This document shows, piece after piece, positions 23,930 through 32,921 of a DNA stretch of 58,431 nt; positions within the stretch are counted from its first letter, which is position 1; every line of letters begins with the position of its first letter. Source of the stretch: CAZFER01 sp964517495. GTDB taxonomy: Bacteria > Hinthialibacterota > Hinthialibacteria > Hinthialibacterales > Hinthialibacteraceae. Made by a program: the position numbers and the translations under genes. Below the pieces are notes generated by a model. The model made no database searches. It was given only the letters and a program-made list of their open reading frames with translations, and was not told the DNA's origin. The stretch lies in the NCBI GenBank assembly GCA_964517495.1, contig CAZFER010000037.1, positions 1 to 58,431 on the forward strand, written 5' to 3'.

Positions 23930-25306
23930 ATGTTTCAGATTGATGCCGAAAAGCCGGTTGAATTTTGTGATGGAATGAAGCGGCGTGATTTTCTCCACAT
24001 CGGCGCATTATCCATGATGGGATTGTTTTTACCCGATTATCTAGCCGCCAAAGAACACGGGGCGGTAAAGAATGATACTGACAAAAATTGTATTTTTCTC
24101 TTTCTTGTTGGTGGTCCCAGCCAGCTCGATACCTTTGACATGAAACCCGATGCACCACGGGAAGTTCGGGGGCCGTATAAACCGATTAAAACCAATGTTC
24201 CTGGGATACAAATATCGGAAATATTTCCCAACACCGCCAAAATTGCCGATAAATTCGCCATTGTGCGTACCATGTATCATACTGCCGCAGGTGTGCATGA
24301 CACCGGCCATCAGATGATGCAAACCGGACGGTTATTTCAAAACGGTATGGAACATCCTCACACGGGTTGTGTTCTCAGTTATCTGCGCGGCCCCAAAAGC
24401 GATCTTCCACCTCATGTAATGATTCCCACCCCTATTGGCAACACTGGGGGGAATATGCCCCACGGGCAGAATGCCGGGTACCTCGGCAAGGAATACGATC
24501 CCTTCACCATTATGTCGGATCCATCTGATCCCAACTTTGAAGTGCCGGATTTACTGCCGCCAGACTATGTATCCAACGTACGTTTGGAACGCCGCCGTAA
24601 ACTGCGCCAGTCCGTTGATCATGCCGTAAAGCAATTTGAAACAAGTGAAGATGCCAAACTTCTGGATACCAATTTTGATAAAGCCTATCGCCTGGTAACC
24701 TCACCTGAAGCCCGTGAGGCATTCAATCTTGATCAAGAGCCGGAGGCATTGCGTGATGCTTATGGCCGAAACAAATTCGGTCAGGGATGTTTACTGGCAC
24801 GCCGTTTGATTGAACGTGGAGTGCGTTTTACAACCGTGAATATGTTTGAGACAGTGTTTAACGAGATCACCTGGGATATCCACGGTTCCGCGCCATTTAG
24901 CCCTATCGAGTGTTATAAAGACCTGGTCGGCCCCATGTTTGACCATGCTTACAGCTCATTGATCACCGATTTGGATAACCGTGGTTTGCTGGAAAACACC
25001 ATGGTGGTGGCAATGGGTGAATTCGGGCGCACACCCAGGATAAATCCTGCCGGTGGCCGCGACCATTGGCCGCAATGCTGGTCAATTTTATGCGCTGGCG
25101 GTGGTGTGAAGGGTGGGCAAATCATCGGGGCTACGGATGAGATTGGCTCCGGGCCGATCGAACGTCCCACTCGTCCCTCTGAATTGGTGGCATCTGTTTA
25201 TCACAGTTTAGGGATTGATTTGGAAACAGAACTGCCGGGTCCTGGTGGACGGCCATTACCGGTCGTTGATTACGATGTAAAACCTATTTACGAGTTATTT
25301 AGTTAA
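23930..25306 (+). CDS. DUF1501 family protein, Tat-exported
   Basis: A 458-residue protein of the DUF1501 family common in Planctomycetes and relatives. A twin-arginine signal is visible as CDGMKRRDFLHIGALSMMGL near residue 15. The core repeats the family landmarks: LVGGPSQLDTFDMKPDAPRE, HDTGHQMMQTGR, FGQGCLLARRLIERGVRFTT and MGEFGRTPRINPAGGRDHWP. The fold is sulfatase/alkaline-phosphatase-like, but the function is unestablished. The start is ATG 23930, seven bases after GGGGAGG; an upstream ATG at 23906 is less likely. The gene is paired with the DUF1549/1553 gene starting 44 bases downstream, the usual arrangement of the two families. Confidence 0.92.
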   Translation: MFQIDAEKPVEFCDGMKRRDFLHIGALSMMGLFLPDYLAAKEHGAVKNDTDKNCIFLFLVGGPSQLDTFDMKPDAPREVRGPYKPIKTNVPGIQISEIFPNTAKIADKFAIVRTMYHTAAGVHDTGHQMMQTGRLFQNGMEHPHTGCVLSYLRGPKSDLPPHVMIPTPIGNTGGNMPHGQNAGYLGKEYDPFTIMSDPSDPNFEVPDLLPPDYVSNVRLERRRKLRQSVDHAVKQFETSEDAKLLDTNFDKAYRLVTSPEAREAFNLDQEPEALRDAYGRNKFGQGCLLARRLIERGVRFTTVNMFETVFNEITWDIHGSAPFSPIECYKDLVGPMFDHAYSSLITDLDNRGLLENTMVVAMGEFGRTPRINPAGGRDHWPQCWSILCAGGGVKGGQIIGATDEIGSGPIERPTRPSELVASVYHSLGIDLETELPGPGGRPLPVVDYDVKPIYELFS

Positions 25307-25350
25307 TTTTATTTTATATGAATCAGTCTATCCACAAAGGGGAGGCCGTT

Positions 25351-27804
25351 ATGCAGTGCATGCGATTTATAATCGCGTTATTATTCGTATTTTCAATCTA
25401 TCCAACCATTTCACAGCCGGATGATCTGCAATACAAATTGATCCCAAATATCTCTAACTTGACATACAAAGGGCAGACACAGCCGTTGCGCTTTGAGGCG
25501 TTTCAATCCTCACTGGCCGTTGCGGATTTAACAGAGGATGTTGAATTGCGTTCCATGGATGAGAGTATTGCCGTAATTAATGAATCAGGGCATATCCAGG
25601 CGGTTGGCAATGGGGAAACCGTTATCCAAGTGAAACATAATGGTGTGATTTACGAAGCCTATGTGTTGGTCGAGGGATGTGACGAAGAGCATATCATCAG
25701 CTTCGCTAATGAAATCCAACCCATGCTCACCAAGATTGGCTGTAACGCCGGGGCTTGCCACGGAGCGGCAGCAGGCAAGAATGGTTTTAAACTTTCCCTG
25801 CGTGGCTATGACCATCCCACCGATTACAATGTGTTGACACGGCAGGCCAATGGGCGGCGTGTTTCATTGGCGGAACCGGAACAAAGCCTTATGCTCTTGA
25901 AGCCCAGCGGTCAGGTTCCCCACGGTGGAGGCCGGTTGATTGGCAAGGATTCCCTCGAATATCAAACCATCAAGCGATGGCTTGAACAGGGTGCACCACC
26001 CCCCAAACCGACGGATAAGAAAATTGAACGATTACAGGTTTATCCTGAAGTCCTGCGCCTTAATTTAAAGGATACACAACAAATAATGGTACGGGCACAT
26101 TATAACGATGGATCGTATAAAGATGTCACCCGCTTTGTGAAATTTGGAACCACCGATGAAAATGTCGCGGTGATTTCCAATTCAGGCGAAGTCACGGTAA
26201 AGGGAAGTGGCGCAGCGGCGTTGACGGTCTGGTATGATGCCAAAGTGGCTTTTGCACGCATTAATGTACCGTTTCCTGAACCAGTGGAGGAAAAGGTTTT
26301 TGCCCAGGCGGAACGCTTCAATTTTATCGATGATGCCATACTGGCCCAGCTGAAAGCCTTGAATGTCGCCCCATCCAAACTGGCCGGAGATGCGGAATTT
26401 TTGCGCCGTGCTTTTTTGGATACCATCGGGTTGCTTCCCACCCAAAAAGATATATTGCAGTTTCTACTCGACAACAGCGAAGATAAACGGGCCAAATTGG
26501 TCGACCGCTTACTGCAGCGTGATGAATTCATCGATTATTGGTCGTATAAATGGAGCGATCTGCTTTTGGTCTCCAGCCGAAACCTTCCACGTGAGACGTT
26601 GTTATCCTATTACCGTTTTATTCGCAATGCGGTTGAAGAGAACAAGGGCTGGGATGACTTTGCACGCGAAATTGTGATGGCCAAAGGCAGTACGCTTGAA
26701 AATGGCGCTGGTGCTTTTTTCTTATTGCATAAAGAAACCACTGACTTGACGGAGACGGTTTCCCAGGCCTTTTTAGGCATGTCTATCACCTGTGCTCGCT
26801 GCCATAATCACCCCCTGGAAAAATGGACTCAGGATGAATATTACGGCATGGCCAATTTGGTCTCGCAGGTCAAACTAAAAAATGGAAACCGCCCTGGTGA
26901 AACATATGTTTTAAATGATGATTACAGCAATATTCTTCATCCCATTCGCAAGAAACCGATGAAGCCCAAACCGCTCGACAGTGAACCGATCTCCCTGGAT
27001 AATCCCAACCGGCGTGAGTATTTGGCAGAATGGCTGACGGATACCGATAATCCCTATTTTGCGCGAGCCATCATCAACCGGGTGTGGAAAAATTTCATGG
27101 GACGCGGCATTGTTGAACCGGTGGACGATCTGCGCTTGACCAATCCCCCCTTGAATGAGCCACTGTTTGCTGCGCTGGAAAAGGATTTCATCGAACACGA
27201 TTACAATATTAAATATCTAATCCGCACCATCATGAACTCGGCGGCGTATCAACGCTCCTCGAAACCGCACCTGGGTAACGAAAAGGAAAATAAACTGTTC
27301 TCTCGTTATTATATGCGGCGCTTGCCTGCTGAAGTGATTTTGGATATCTATTCGCAGGTGACCGATGTCCATACGCCATTCCCAGGTTATCCCGCCGGTT
27401 GGCGTGCCTTGCAATTGCCGGATTCACAAGTCTCCTCCTATTTTCTCACCACCTTTGGCCGTCCGCCCCGGCAATTGACCTGTGCCTGTGAACGTGAATC
27501 CGTTCCCACCTTGACGCAAACATTGCATATCAGCAATGGTGATACATTAAATGATAAACTGCGTAAAGAAGGTAATGTTATCGATCAATACCTCGATGCC
27601 AATATGAAATTGGAAGAAATCATTCACGATTTTTACATGAAAGCCTTAACCCGATTCCCCTCAGATAAAACCATTAATGAAATCAAGAATGTTACCGATG
27701 AAATGGGAGGATGGTCCTCTATGGATAAAGAAAGCAAAAACACCCTTCTTCAGGATATTCTCTGGGCTTTGTTATCGGGAAAGGAATTTCTATTTAACCA
27801 TTAA
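25351..27804 (+). CDS. DUF1549/DUF1553 protein with Ig-like and CXXCH-like motifs
   Basis: An 817-residue exported protein with a Sec signal (MQCMRFIIALLFVFSIYPT). Bacterial Ig-like (BIG2-type) segments occur at about residues 25-115 and 225-300 (MDESIAVINESGHIQAVGNG, and VISNSGEVTVKGSGAAALTV). Between them lies GCNAGACHGAAAGKNGFKL, a C-x4-C-H version of the planctomycete cytochrome motif (C131, C136, H137). DUF1549 follows (DAILAQLKALNVAPSKLAG, RRAFLDTIGLLPT) with a regular CARCH in SITCARCHNHPLEKWTQDEY, and then DUF1553 (NPYFARAIINRVWKNFMGRG, ENKLFSRYYMRRLPAEVILD). ATG 25351 follows AAAGGGGAGG; an upstream ATG at 25318 lacks one. Presumably a periplasmic or surface protein working with the DUF1501 partner; no reaction is known. 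Confidence 0.92.
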   Translation: MQCMRFIIALLFVFSIYPTISQPDDLQYKLIPNISNLTYKGQTQPLRFEAFQSSLAVADLTEDVELRSMDESIAVINESGHIQAVGNGETVIQVKHNGVIYEAYVLVEGCDEEHIISFANEIQPMLTKIGCNAGACHGAAAGKNGFKLSLRGYDHPTDYNVLTRQANGRRVSLAEPEQSLMLLKPSGQVPHGGGRLIGKDSLEYQTIKRWLEQGAPPPKPTDKKIERLQVYPEVLRLNLKDTQQIMVRAHYNDGSYKDVTRFVKFGTTDENVAVISNSGEVTVKGSGAAALTVWYDAKVAFARINVPFPEPVEEKVFAQAERFNFIDDAILAQLKALNVAPSKLAGDAEFLRRAFLDTIGLLPTQKDILQFLLDNSEDKRAKLVDRLLQRDEFIDYWSYKWSDLLLVSSRNLPRETLLSYYRFIRNAVEENKGWDDFAREIVMAKGSTLENGAGAFFLLHKETTDLTETVSQAFLGMSITCARCHNHPLEKWTQDEYYGMANLVSQVKLKNGNRPGETYVLNDDYSNILHPIRKKPMKPKPLDSEPISLDNPNRREYLAEWLTDTDNPYFARAIINRVWKNFMGRGIVEPVDDLRLTNPPLNEPLFAALEKDFIEHDYNIKYLIRTIMNSAAYQRSSKPHLGNEKENKLFSRYYMRRLPAEVILDIYSQVTDVHTPFPGYPAGWRALQLPDSQVSSYFLTTFGRPPRQLTCACERESVPTLTQTLHISNGDTLNDKLRKEGNVIDQYLDANMKLEEIIHDFYMKALTRFPSDKTINEIKNVTDEMGGWSSMDKESKNTLLQDILWALLSGKEFLFNH

Positions 27805-27815
27805 CTCAATTCATA

Positions 27816-27843
27816 GGATGGGTCACGTTTTTTTGACCCATCA
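27816..27843 (+). repeat. Hairpin repeat, family D, copy 2
   Basis: Arms GATGGGTCA (27817-27825) and TGACCCATC (27834-27842), 12 bases after the DUF1549/1553 stop. The loop is T-rich (CGTTTTTT), one base longer than in copy 1. A different repeat (family C) follows 15 bases later, so this intergenic space is largely built from repeats. Confidence 0.75.
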
Positions 27844-27858
27844 ATACGCTTACAATCC

Positions 27859-27885
27859 AGGGAGGGCGACGCTTCCGCGGAGCCG
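27859..27885 (+). repeat. Dispersed repeat, family C, copy 1
   Basis: A GC-rich 27-base element (starting AGGGAGGGCGAC and ending GGAGCCG) that matches 24 of 27 positions with 58388-58414. It provides the GGAG in front of a possible GTG start at 27888, which makes that start suspicious for the downstream gene. Confidence 0.65.
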
Positions 27886-27950
27886 ATGTGGCTGATAAGG
27901 AACACAACACAACTTTACATAACAATCCCAAAGTGTGGAGACTTTTAATA

Positions 27951-30900
27951 ATGCCAGGATGTTTATTCTTATTACTGACCATCATGTTTACATCATCATT
28001 CGCTTACGCTGATGAATCACTCATTTTCGAACGCGATATTCAGCCCATTTTTGAAATGAACTGCATCGGTTGCCATAGCGTGAACGACCCCCAGGCGGGT
28101 TTGAGTTTGCTTGATCATAACGATGTTATGAAAGGCGCCCTCTCTGGCAAGGTTGTCATACCGGGAGATAGCGGCAAGAGCAAGTTGTACCAGCTGGTGG
28201 CGCAGGTGGATAAAAACGTGGTGATGCCCCCCAAGCCCTTACTCCCCCTAAGTGACGAAGAAGTGGTAAAAATAAAGAACTGGATCGACCAGGGCGCCCA
28301 ATCGTCACAATCCAAACCAAAAGCCCAAACAGATTCCGATCCCTCACCCCCTCAGGATGAAGATACAAAAACAAAGAGCGATACCGAGCAGGATCATTCC
28401 CCCAAAACAATTGAACAGAACGTTGAACCAATCAATGACACCTTAATGAAATCAAGCGCAATCGGGTCCATCGCTTTTCATCCCAGCGCCCCGTTTTTGG
28501 CGGTGGGCCGCTGGAAGAGCGTGGAATTGTATGTTATCCAAAAGAATTCAAAATCACTGAATCGTATGGCCGTATTAAATGGCCATGCCCACACCGTTCG
28601 TGCCTTGCAATTCAGCCCGGATGGGAAACACCTGATCGCCGCTGGCGGACGCCCCGCCATTGAAGGTGAACTGGTGGTATGGAATGTGGAAAAGCGTGAA
28701 ATAGAAACCATTATCAATGGCCATGCCGATTGTGTGTATGATATCGATTTTTCCTCAGATGGCAGCATGCTGGCCAGCTGCAGTTACGACCGCCAAATCA
28801 TCCTTTGGGATACCAGCACTTGGAAAGAAAAGGCAGCGTTAAAAGAACACACCGACGCGGTATTTGATATCGAATTCAGTCCCGATAACAGCCGATTGGC
28901 TTCCGCATCCGCCGATGGAACTGTCAAAATGTGGGATGTAAAAACCGGCAAGCGTTTATTTACACTATCCGAACCTACGGATGGCGTTCACGCGCTGGCC
29001 TTTAATCCATCTGGCGATAAACTGGCAGCCGCTGGCGAGGATCAGATGATTCGGATTTGGCAGTTAAAAACTAATGGTGGAAAGATGATCGTTTCCAAAT
29101 TGTCCCACCAGGAATCCGTGCTTGAAGTAAAATATGATCCCAGTGGAAAATTGTTATACACAACCGCAGAGGATCAAATCACCAAAGCTTGGGATACCCA
29201 AAAATTCCTGGAAGCCTATGCCATCGAAGATCAATCCGATTGGGTGCAAGCCCTGGCCTTGAACACAGAAGGAAATCAGTTAGCACTGGGACGATACGAT
29301 GGTTCATTGAGTCTATATCATGCTCAAGATGGAACCGTGATTTACGACAGTAAAACCAACCTGGAAATGGAAAAAACAAAAGAAACTATCGTGTTGAACA
29401 AAAAAACTGATGAAGCAGAGAAAGTGGATAGCAAACACAAAAATAAAGAGGAACAGGATAAAACGGAATCAAAAGACACAGAAGAAAACCAATTCCTGGT
29501 GTCGATCCTGGAAGGCAATGGCACCTATCCTTCCGCCTTGTCGTGGCTTAACCCAAAAGCATTTGTACGAGGGGCAACAACGGTTGTGACCATCAGTGGC
29601 AAGAATTTGGATGATGTGAAACTCTTGATTGACTCACCGCACATCACAGCTAAAATGTTAGAGAATAAAAAACATCCCATGCCGGAATTCAAGCGCCGTA
29701 AAGGCAACACCGCCGCGGAAATCGTGGATACCGGCCGTCCCCATACCTTAAAAGTTGAATTCGATATCGCTGAAAATGCCCGCCCTGGTATTCACCGCTT
29801 GCGAGTTCAAACTCCCTTGGCAACCACCAATGGATTGGCCTTCGCCGTTGAAGATCGTCCCGCCGTGAACGAAAAAGAACCCAATAATAATCCTGAAGAT
29901 GCTCAGCAGGTTGAATTCCCCGCCATCCTCGCCGGAACCATGAATCAATTCGGAGATCAGGATCTTTATACCTTCGAGGCCAAAGCAGGAGAGGAATGGG
30001 TGATGGATGTAATGGCCCGCGGCTTGGGCTCAGGTCTGCATTCTGTGCTGGAAATCCAAACCCCGGATGGCAAAACCCTCGCCAGCAGTGATCAATTTGG
30101 CGATAATCTGGATGCTCAAATGGGTTTTCACGTCGAACAGGATGGCACCTATATCTTAAAAATAACGGATCACGAATTACGCAGTGGTGGGTTTTACCGG
30201 CTGCATGTCACCCAGCGGCCATTTATTACCGATGTGTTTCCCCTCGGTGGCCAAAAAGAAACCAAAGCCACCTTCAACGTAAAGGGCTTTAACCTCAAAG
30301 GCCAGGAGACGGTTGAATTGGATATTCCCGCTGAACATTCCTCCAACACCATCGGCTTGCCGTTTTCCAATGAACATGGTGGATTAATTAGAGGGATTAA
30401 ACTCGGTGTGGGTGATGGGTCTGAAATCCTGGAAACAGAAACTAACAATAGTCCAGAGAATGCGATTGACGTTACCGCTCCCGTATCAATCAATGGACAA
30501 ATCCATGCGGAGGATGATTCAGAAAGGGATGTGGATTTTTACCGCTTCTCCGCCAAAAAAGGAGAACGTTGGGTCGTCGATGTCATGGCGCAGCAACTTG
30601 ATTCACCATTGGATTCCAAAATCGAAATTCTTCACGGGGATGGCTCTCCCATTGAAATCGCCACTGTGCGCAGCGTGGCGGAGACCTTTGTGACCCTGGC
30701 TGACCGTGATTCACGATCGGCGGGCATTCGCCTTGATTCATGGGCTGATTTAAATATCAATGACTATATGATGATCGGGACTGAGATTTTACAAATCACC
30801 AAATTACCCGATTACCCCGACGAAGATGTGTTGTTTAAACGTAACAGCCGTTTTGGCTGGCGCTATGCTTTGTTTGGCACCACCCCCGGCCACCATGCGG

Positions 30901-31826
30901 TTTATACACCTGCCTATAAGGTTGAAATCCATCCACCCCATACTGACTTTCCGCCAAATGGAATGCCCGTTCATCATCTCTACGCGGAGAATGACGATGG
31001 CGGGCCGCCTCTATACAGAACCGATTCTTACTTCATGTTTGAACCACCCGCCGATGGTGATTACCTGGTTAAAATAACCGACACCTTTGGTGAAGGCAGT
31101 CCAAAGCATGCCTATCGCTTGCACATTCGCCCACCCCAAGAGGACTTCAAAATCTATGTCGATAACGGTAGCCCCAATATCCCTGAAAATGGACGCTTTC
31201 CACTGCGTATCATGGCGGACCGCTTCGACGGCTTTGATGGCCCCATCGCTGTGAAGATAGAGGATTTACCGGAAGGGTTTGAAGCAAGCAAAGGTGTAAT
31301 TCTTCCAGGTGAAGAGACCGTATCACTCACCATTCATGCTTTAGAGAATGCTCAAACAACCGCGGAGGATGCTCGCTTTGAAGTATTGGGTCATGCCACA
31401 ATCGAAGGTGAAACCGTTGAACGTAAATCCTCATTCGCTATGATCACCATTACTGCACAGCCGGATGTTACGATTACCCAAAAGCCCAAAGAACTGCTAT
31501 TAAATCCAGGCAGCACCGTATCCGTCACCGTTGAAATAGAACGGCACAACGGTTTTACCGGTCGTGTCCCCATTGATGTGCGCAACCTTCCCCACGGTGT
31601 GTATGTAATGGATACCGGATTGAATGGCATCCTGGTTACGGAGGATCAACGTGAACGTACCTATGTTATTTATGCTGAACCTTGGGTGGACGAAGTCGAA
31701 CGGGATATTTTCTCAATTGCCATCGTCGAAACCCGTTCACCCTTGCCCAATCGCAATGTTTCAGCAACCTCTAAGTTGAAAATCACGAAATCCAATCAAG
31801 TCGCCCAGCGCGCCAATGATTATTGA
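27951..31826 (+). CDS. Exported planctomycete-type cytochrome c fused to WD40 propeller and PPC domains
   Basis: A 1291-residue exported protein. Choosing ATG 27951 (GGAG 10 bases upstream) places the signal peptide (MPGCLFLLLTIMFTSSFAYA) at the start; the in-frame GTG at 27888 falls beside a repeat. PSCyt1 domain: C38-I-G-C-H42 in NCIGCHSVNDPQAGLSLL, then MPPKPLLPLSDEEVVKIKNW. After a charged, low-complexity linker come seven WD40 blades at about residues 170-460 (for example DIEFSPDNSRLASASADGTV), enough for one propeller. A lysine/glutamate linker follows, then an Ig-like segment and two pre-peptidase C-terminal (PPC) domains (NEKEPNNNPEDAQQVEFP, ETETNNSPENAIDV), then beta-rich Ig-like modules. 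It likely acts outside the inner membrane, in line with the DUF1501/DUF1549 pair just upstream, but no reaction is known. Confidence 0.88.
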   Translation: MPGCLFLLLTIMFTSSFAYADESLIFERDIQPIFEMNCIGCHSVNDPQAGLSLLDHNDVMKGALSGKVVIPGDSGKSKLYQLVAQVDKNVVMPPKPLLPLSDEEVVKIKNWIDQGAQSSQSKPKAQTDSDPSPPQDEDTKTKSDTEQDHSPKTIEQNVEPINDTLMKSSAIGSIAFHPSAPFLAVGRWKSVELYVIQKNSKSLNRMAVLNGHAHTVRALQFSPDGKHLIAAGGRPAIEGELVVWNVEKREIETIINGHADCVYDIDFSSDGSMLASCSYDRQIILWDTSTWKEKAALKEHTDAVFDIEFSPDNSRLASASADGTVKMWDVKTGKRLFTLSEPTDGVHALAFNPSGDKLAAAGEDQMIRIWQLKTNGGKMIVSKLSHQESVLEVKYDPSGKLLYTTAEDQITKAWDTQKFLEAYAIEDQSDWVQALALNTEGNQLALGRYDGSLSLYHAQDGTVIYDSKTNLEMEKTKETIVLNKKTDEAEKVDSKHKNKEEQDKTESKDTEENQFLVSILEGNGTYPSALSWLNPKAFVRGATTVVTISGKNLDDVKLLIDSPHITAKMLENKKHPMPEFKRRKGNTAAEIVDTGRPHTLKVEFDIAENARPGIHRLRVQTPLATTNGLAFAVEDRPAVNEKEPNNNPEDAQQVEFPAILAGTMNQFGDQDLYTFEAKAGEEWVMDVMARGLGSGLHSVLEIQTPDGKTLASSDQFGDNLDAQMGFHVEQDGTYILKITDHELRSGGFYRLHVTQRPFITDVFPLGGQKETKATFNVKGFNLKGQETVELDIPAEHSSNTIGLPFSNEHGGLIRGIKLGVGDGSEILETETNNSPENAIDVTAPVSINGQIHAEDDSERDVDFYRFSAKKGERWVVDVMAQQLDSPLDSKIEILHGDGSPIEIATVRSVAETFVTLADRDSRSAGIRLDSWADLNINDYMMIGTEILQITKLPDYPDEDVLFKRNSRFGWRYALFGTTPGHHAVYTPAYKVEIHPPHTDFPPNGMPVHHLYAENDDGGPPLYRTDSYFMFEPPADGDYLVKITDTFGEGSPKHAYRLHIRPPQEDFKIYVDNGSPNIPENGRFPLRIMADRFDGFDGPIAVKIEDLPEGFEASKGVILPGEETVSLTIHALENAQTTAEDARFEVLGHATIEGETVERKSSFAMITITAQPDVTITQKPKELLLNPGSTVSVTVEIERHNGFTGRVPIDVRNLPHGVYVMDTGLNGILVTEDQRERTYVIYAEPWVDEVERDIFSIAIVETRSPLPNRNVSATSKLKITKSNQVAQRANDY

Positions 31827-31862
31827 TCTGATGAAATACAGGGCTGAATGATATCTCCTTAA

Positions 31863-31889
31863 GGATGGGTCACGTTGTTTGATCCATCA
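31863..31889 (+). repeat. Hairpin repeat, family D, copy 3
   Basis: Arms GATGGGTCA and TGATCCATC, one G-T pair, loop CGTTGTT as in copy 1. It lies 37 bases after the cytochrome-WD40 stop and about 80 bases before the acetyltransferase start. Confidence 0.7.
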
Positions 31890-31969
31890 ACGCAAACTAT
31901 CTACCTTAAACAACAAACGTGAAAAGGTTACTCTATGTTCATATTTTGTTCATTACTCCAGGAGGTCAC

Positions 31970-32425
31970 ATGGTTCAGATTCGAAATGGAACATTTGAGG
32001 ATGCCCCGCTTATTGTCGATTTTAACCGCCGATTGGCCTATGAAACCGAAGGGATTGAATTGGATAAGGAAACCGTAAAAGCGGGAGTACATGCCCTTTT
32101 GTCTGATTCTTCAAAAGGATGGTATTATATCGCCGATGAAAACAGTGTGCCGGTGGGGCAAACACTGATTACCCTGGAATGGAGCGAATGGCGAAACGGC
32201 TACTGGTGGTGGATTCAAAGCGTTTACATCAAACCTGAATGGCGCCGCAAAGGTGTATTCAAACAATTATACAACCACGTGAAGAACGAGGCGAAGCATG
32301 CTGGAAATACAGCCGGTATCCGTTTATACGTGGATCAACATAATAACAACGCTCAAAAAACCTACGAATCGCTGGGAATGAATCGCTCCCATTATCAATT
32401 CTTCGAGTGGACAGAAAAATCATAA
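31970..32425 (+). CDS. GNAT-family N-acetyltransferase
   Basis: A 151-residue cytosolic acetyltransferase. Landmarks: IRNGTFEDAPLIVDFNRRLA at the start, WWWIQSVYIKPEWRRKGVFK carrying the acetyl-CoA loop (R-R-K-G-V), and the C-terminal QHNNNAQKTYESLGMNRSHY with the conserved N and Y. The substrate is unknown. ATG 31970 follows AGGAGG with 4-base spacing; an in-frame upstream start would add 17 residues without a ribosome site. Confidence 0.88.
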   Translation: MVQIRNGTFEDAPLIVDFNRRLAYETEGIELDKETVKAGVHALLSDSSKGWYYIADENSVPVGQTLITLEWSEWRNGYWWWIQSVYIKPEWRRKGVFKQLYNHVKNEAKHAGNTAGIRLYVDQHNNNAQKTYESLGMNRSHYQFFEWTEKS

Positions 32426-32921
32426 ATTTATATGAAGCCCCTACGTTCTTTATATTTAACTATTTGAACGTATGTTACTTTTGGCGCAGATTTTGCACAA
32501 ATCTACACCCATAAGTTTGAAAACCAATCCACACCAAATATACCTCACCAAAAAAAAGAAAAAATCCCCGAAAGAAAGAATCAACATTGCTTGATTTATC
32601 ATTCCCCGAACCACCAAAAATTCAATCAGGTCTTTTATGTCCACCCTCCAATATAAATCCATGACTTTTTTTATTTATCTAAACCTATTTAAATGAATGC
32701 GTTAGATCAAATATTCGCTGATCACGACTCAATTATGTGACAAAGTGATTTGTTTTGTATATCTTAATAGAAATTAAATATTTATTAGAATTATGTTAAG
32801 GTTTGACAAGGACTTTTAGGAATTGAAACTGGATGGCAAGCATTGACACAACTAACGTCATCACTTGGCGTTCTTACACTATTCCTATATCAACAACTGA
32901 CCTAACTTTCAGGAGGAAAAG
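32426..32921. other. Intergenic region before the lamin-tail/CotH gene
   Basis: About 500 bases without a convincing gene. A minus-strand frame (32456-32662) is low-complexity with no ribosome site and is not called. A small exact inverted repeat AGATTT-N5-AAATCT lies at 32488-32504. A TTGACA is at about 32802 but no matching -10 box was confirmed. Confidence 0.4.

Noticed and set aside
32488..32504. The AGATTT-N5-AAATCT inverted repeat as an operator.
   Set aside because: Short arms, no gene start nearby in the correct position; six-base inverted repeats are common by chance.
32456..32662. A 68-codon minus-strand frame in the region before the lamin-tail gene.
   Set aside because: Low-complexity, phenylalanine-rich, no ribosome site and no resemblance to a known protein.
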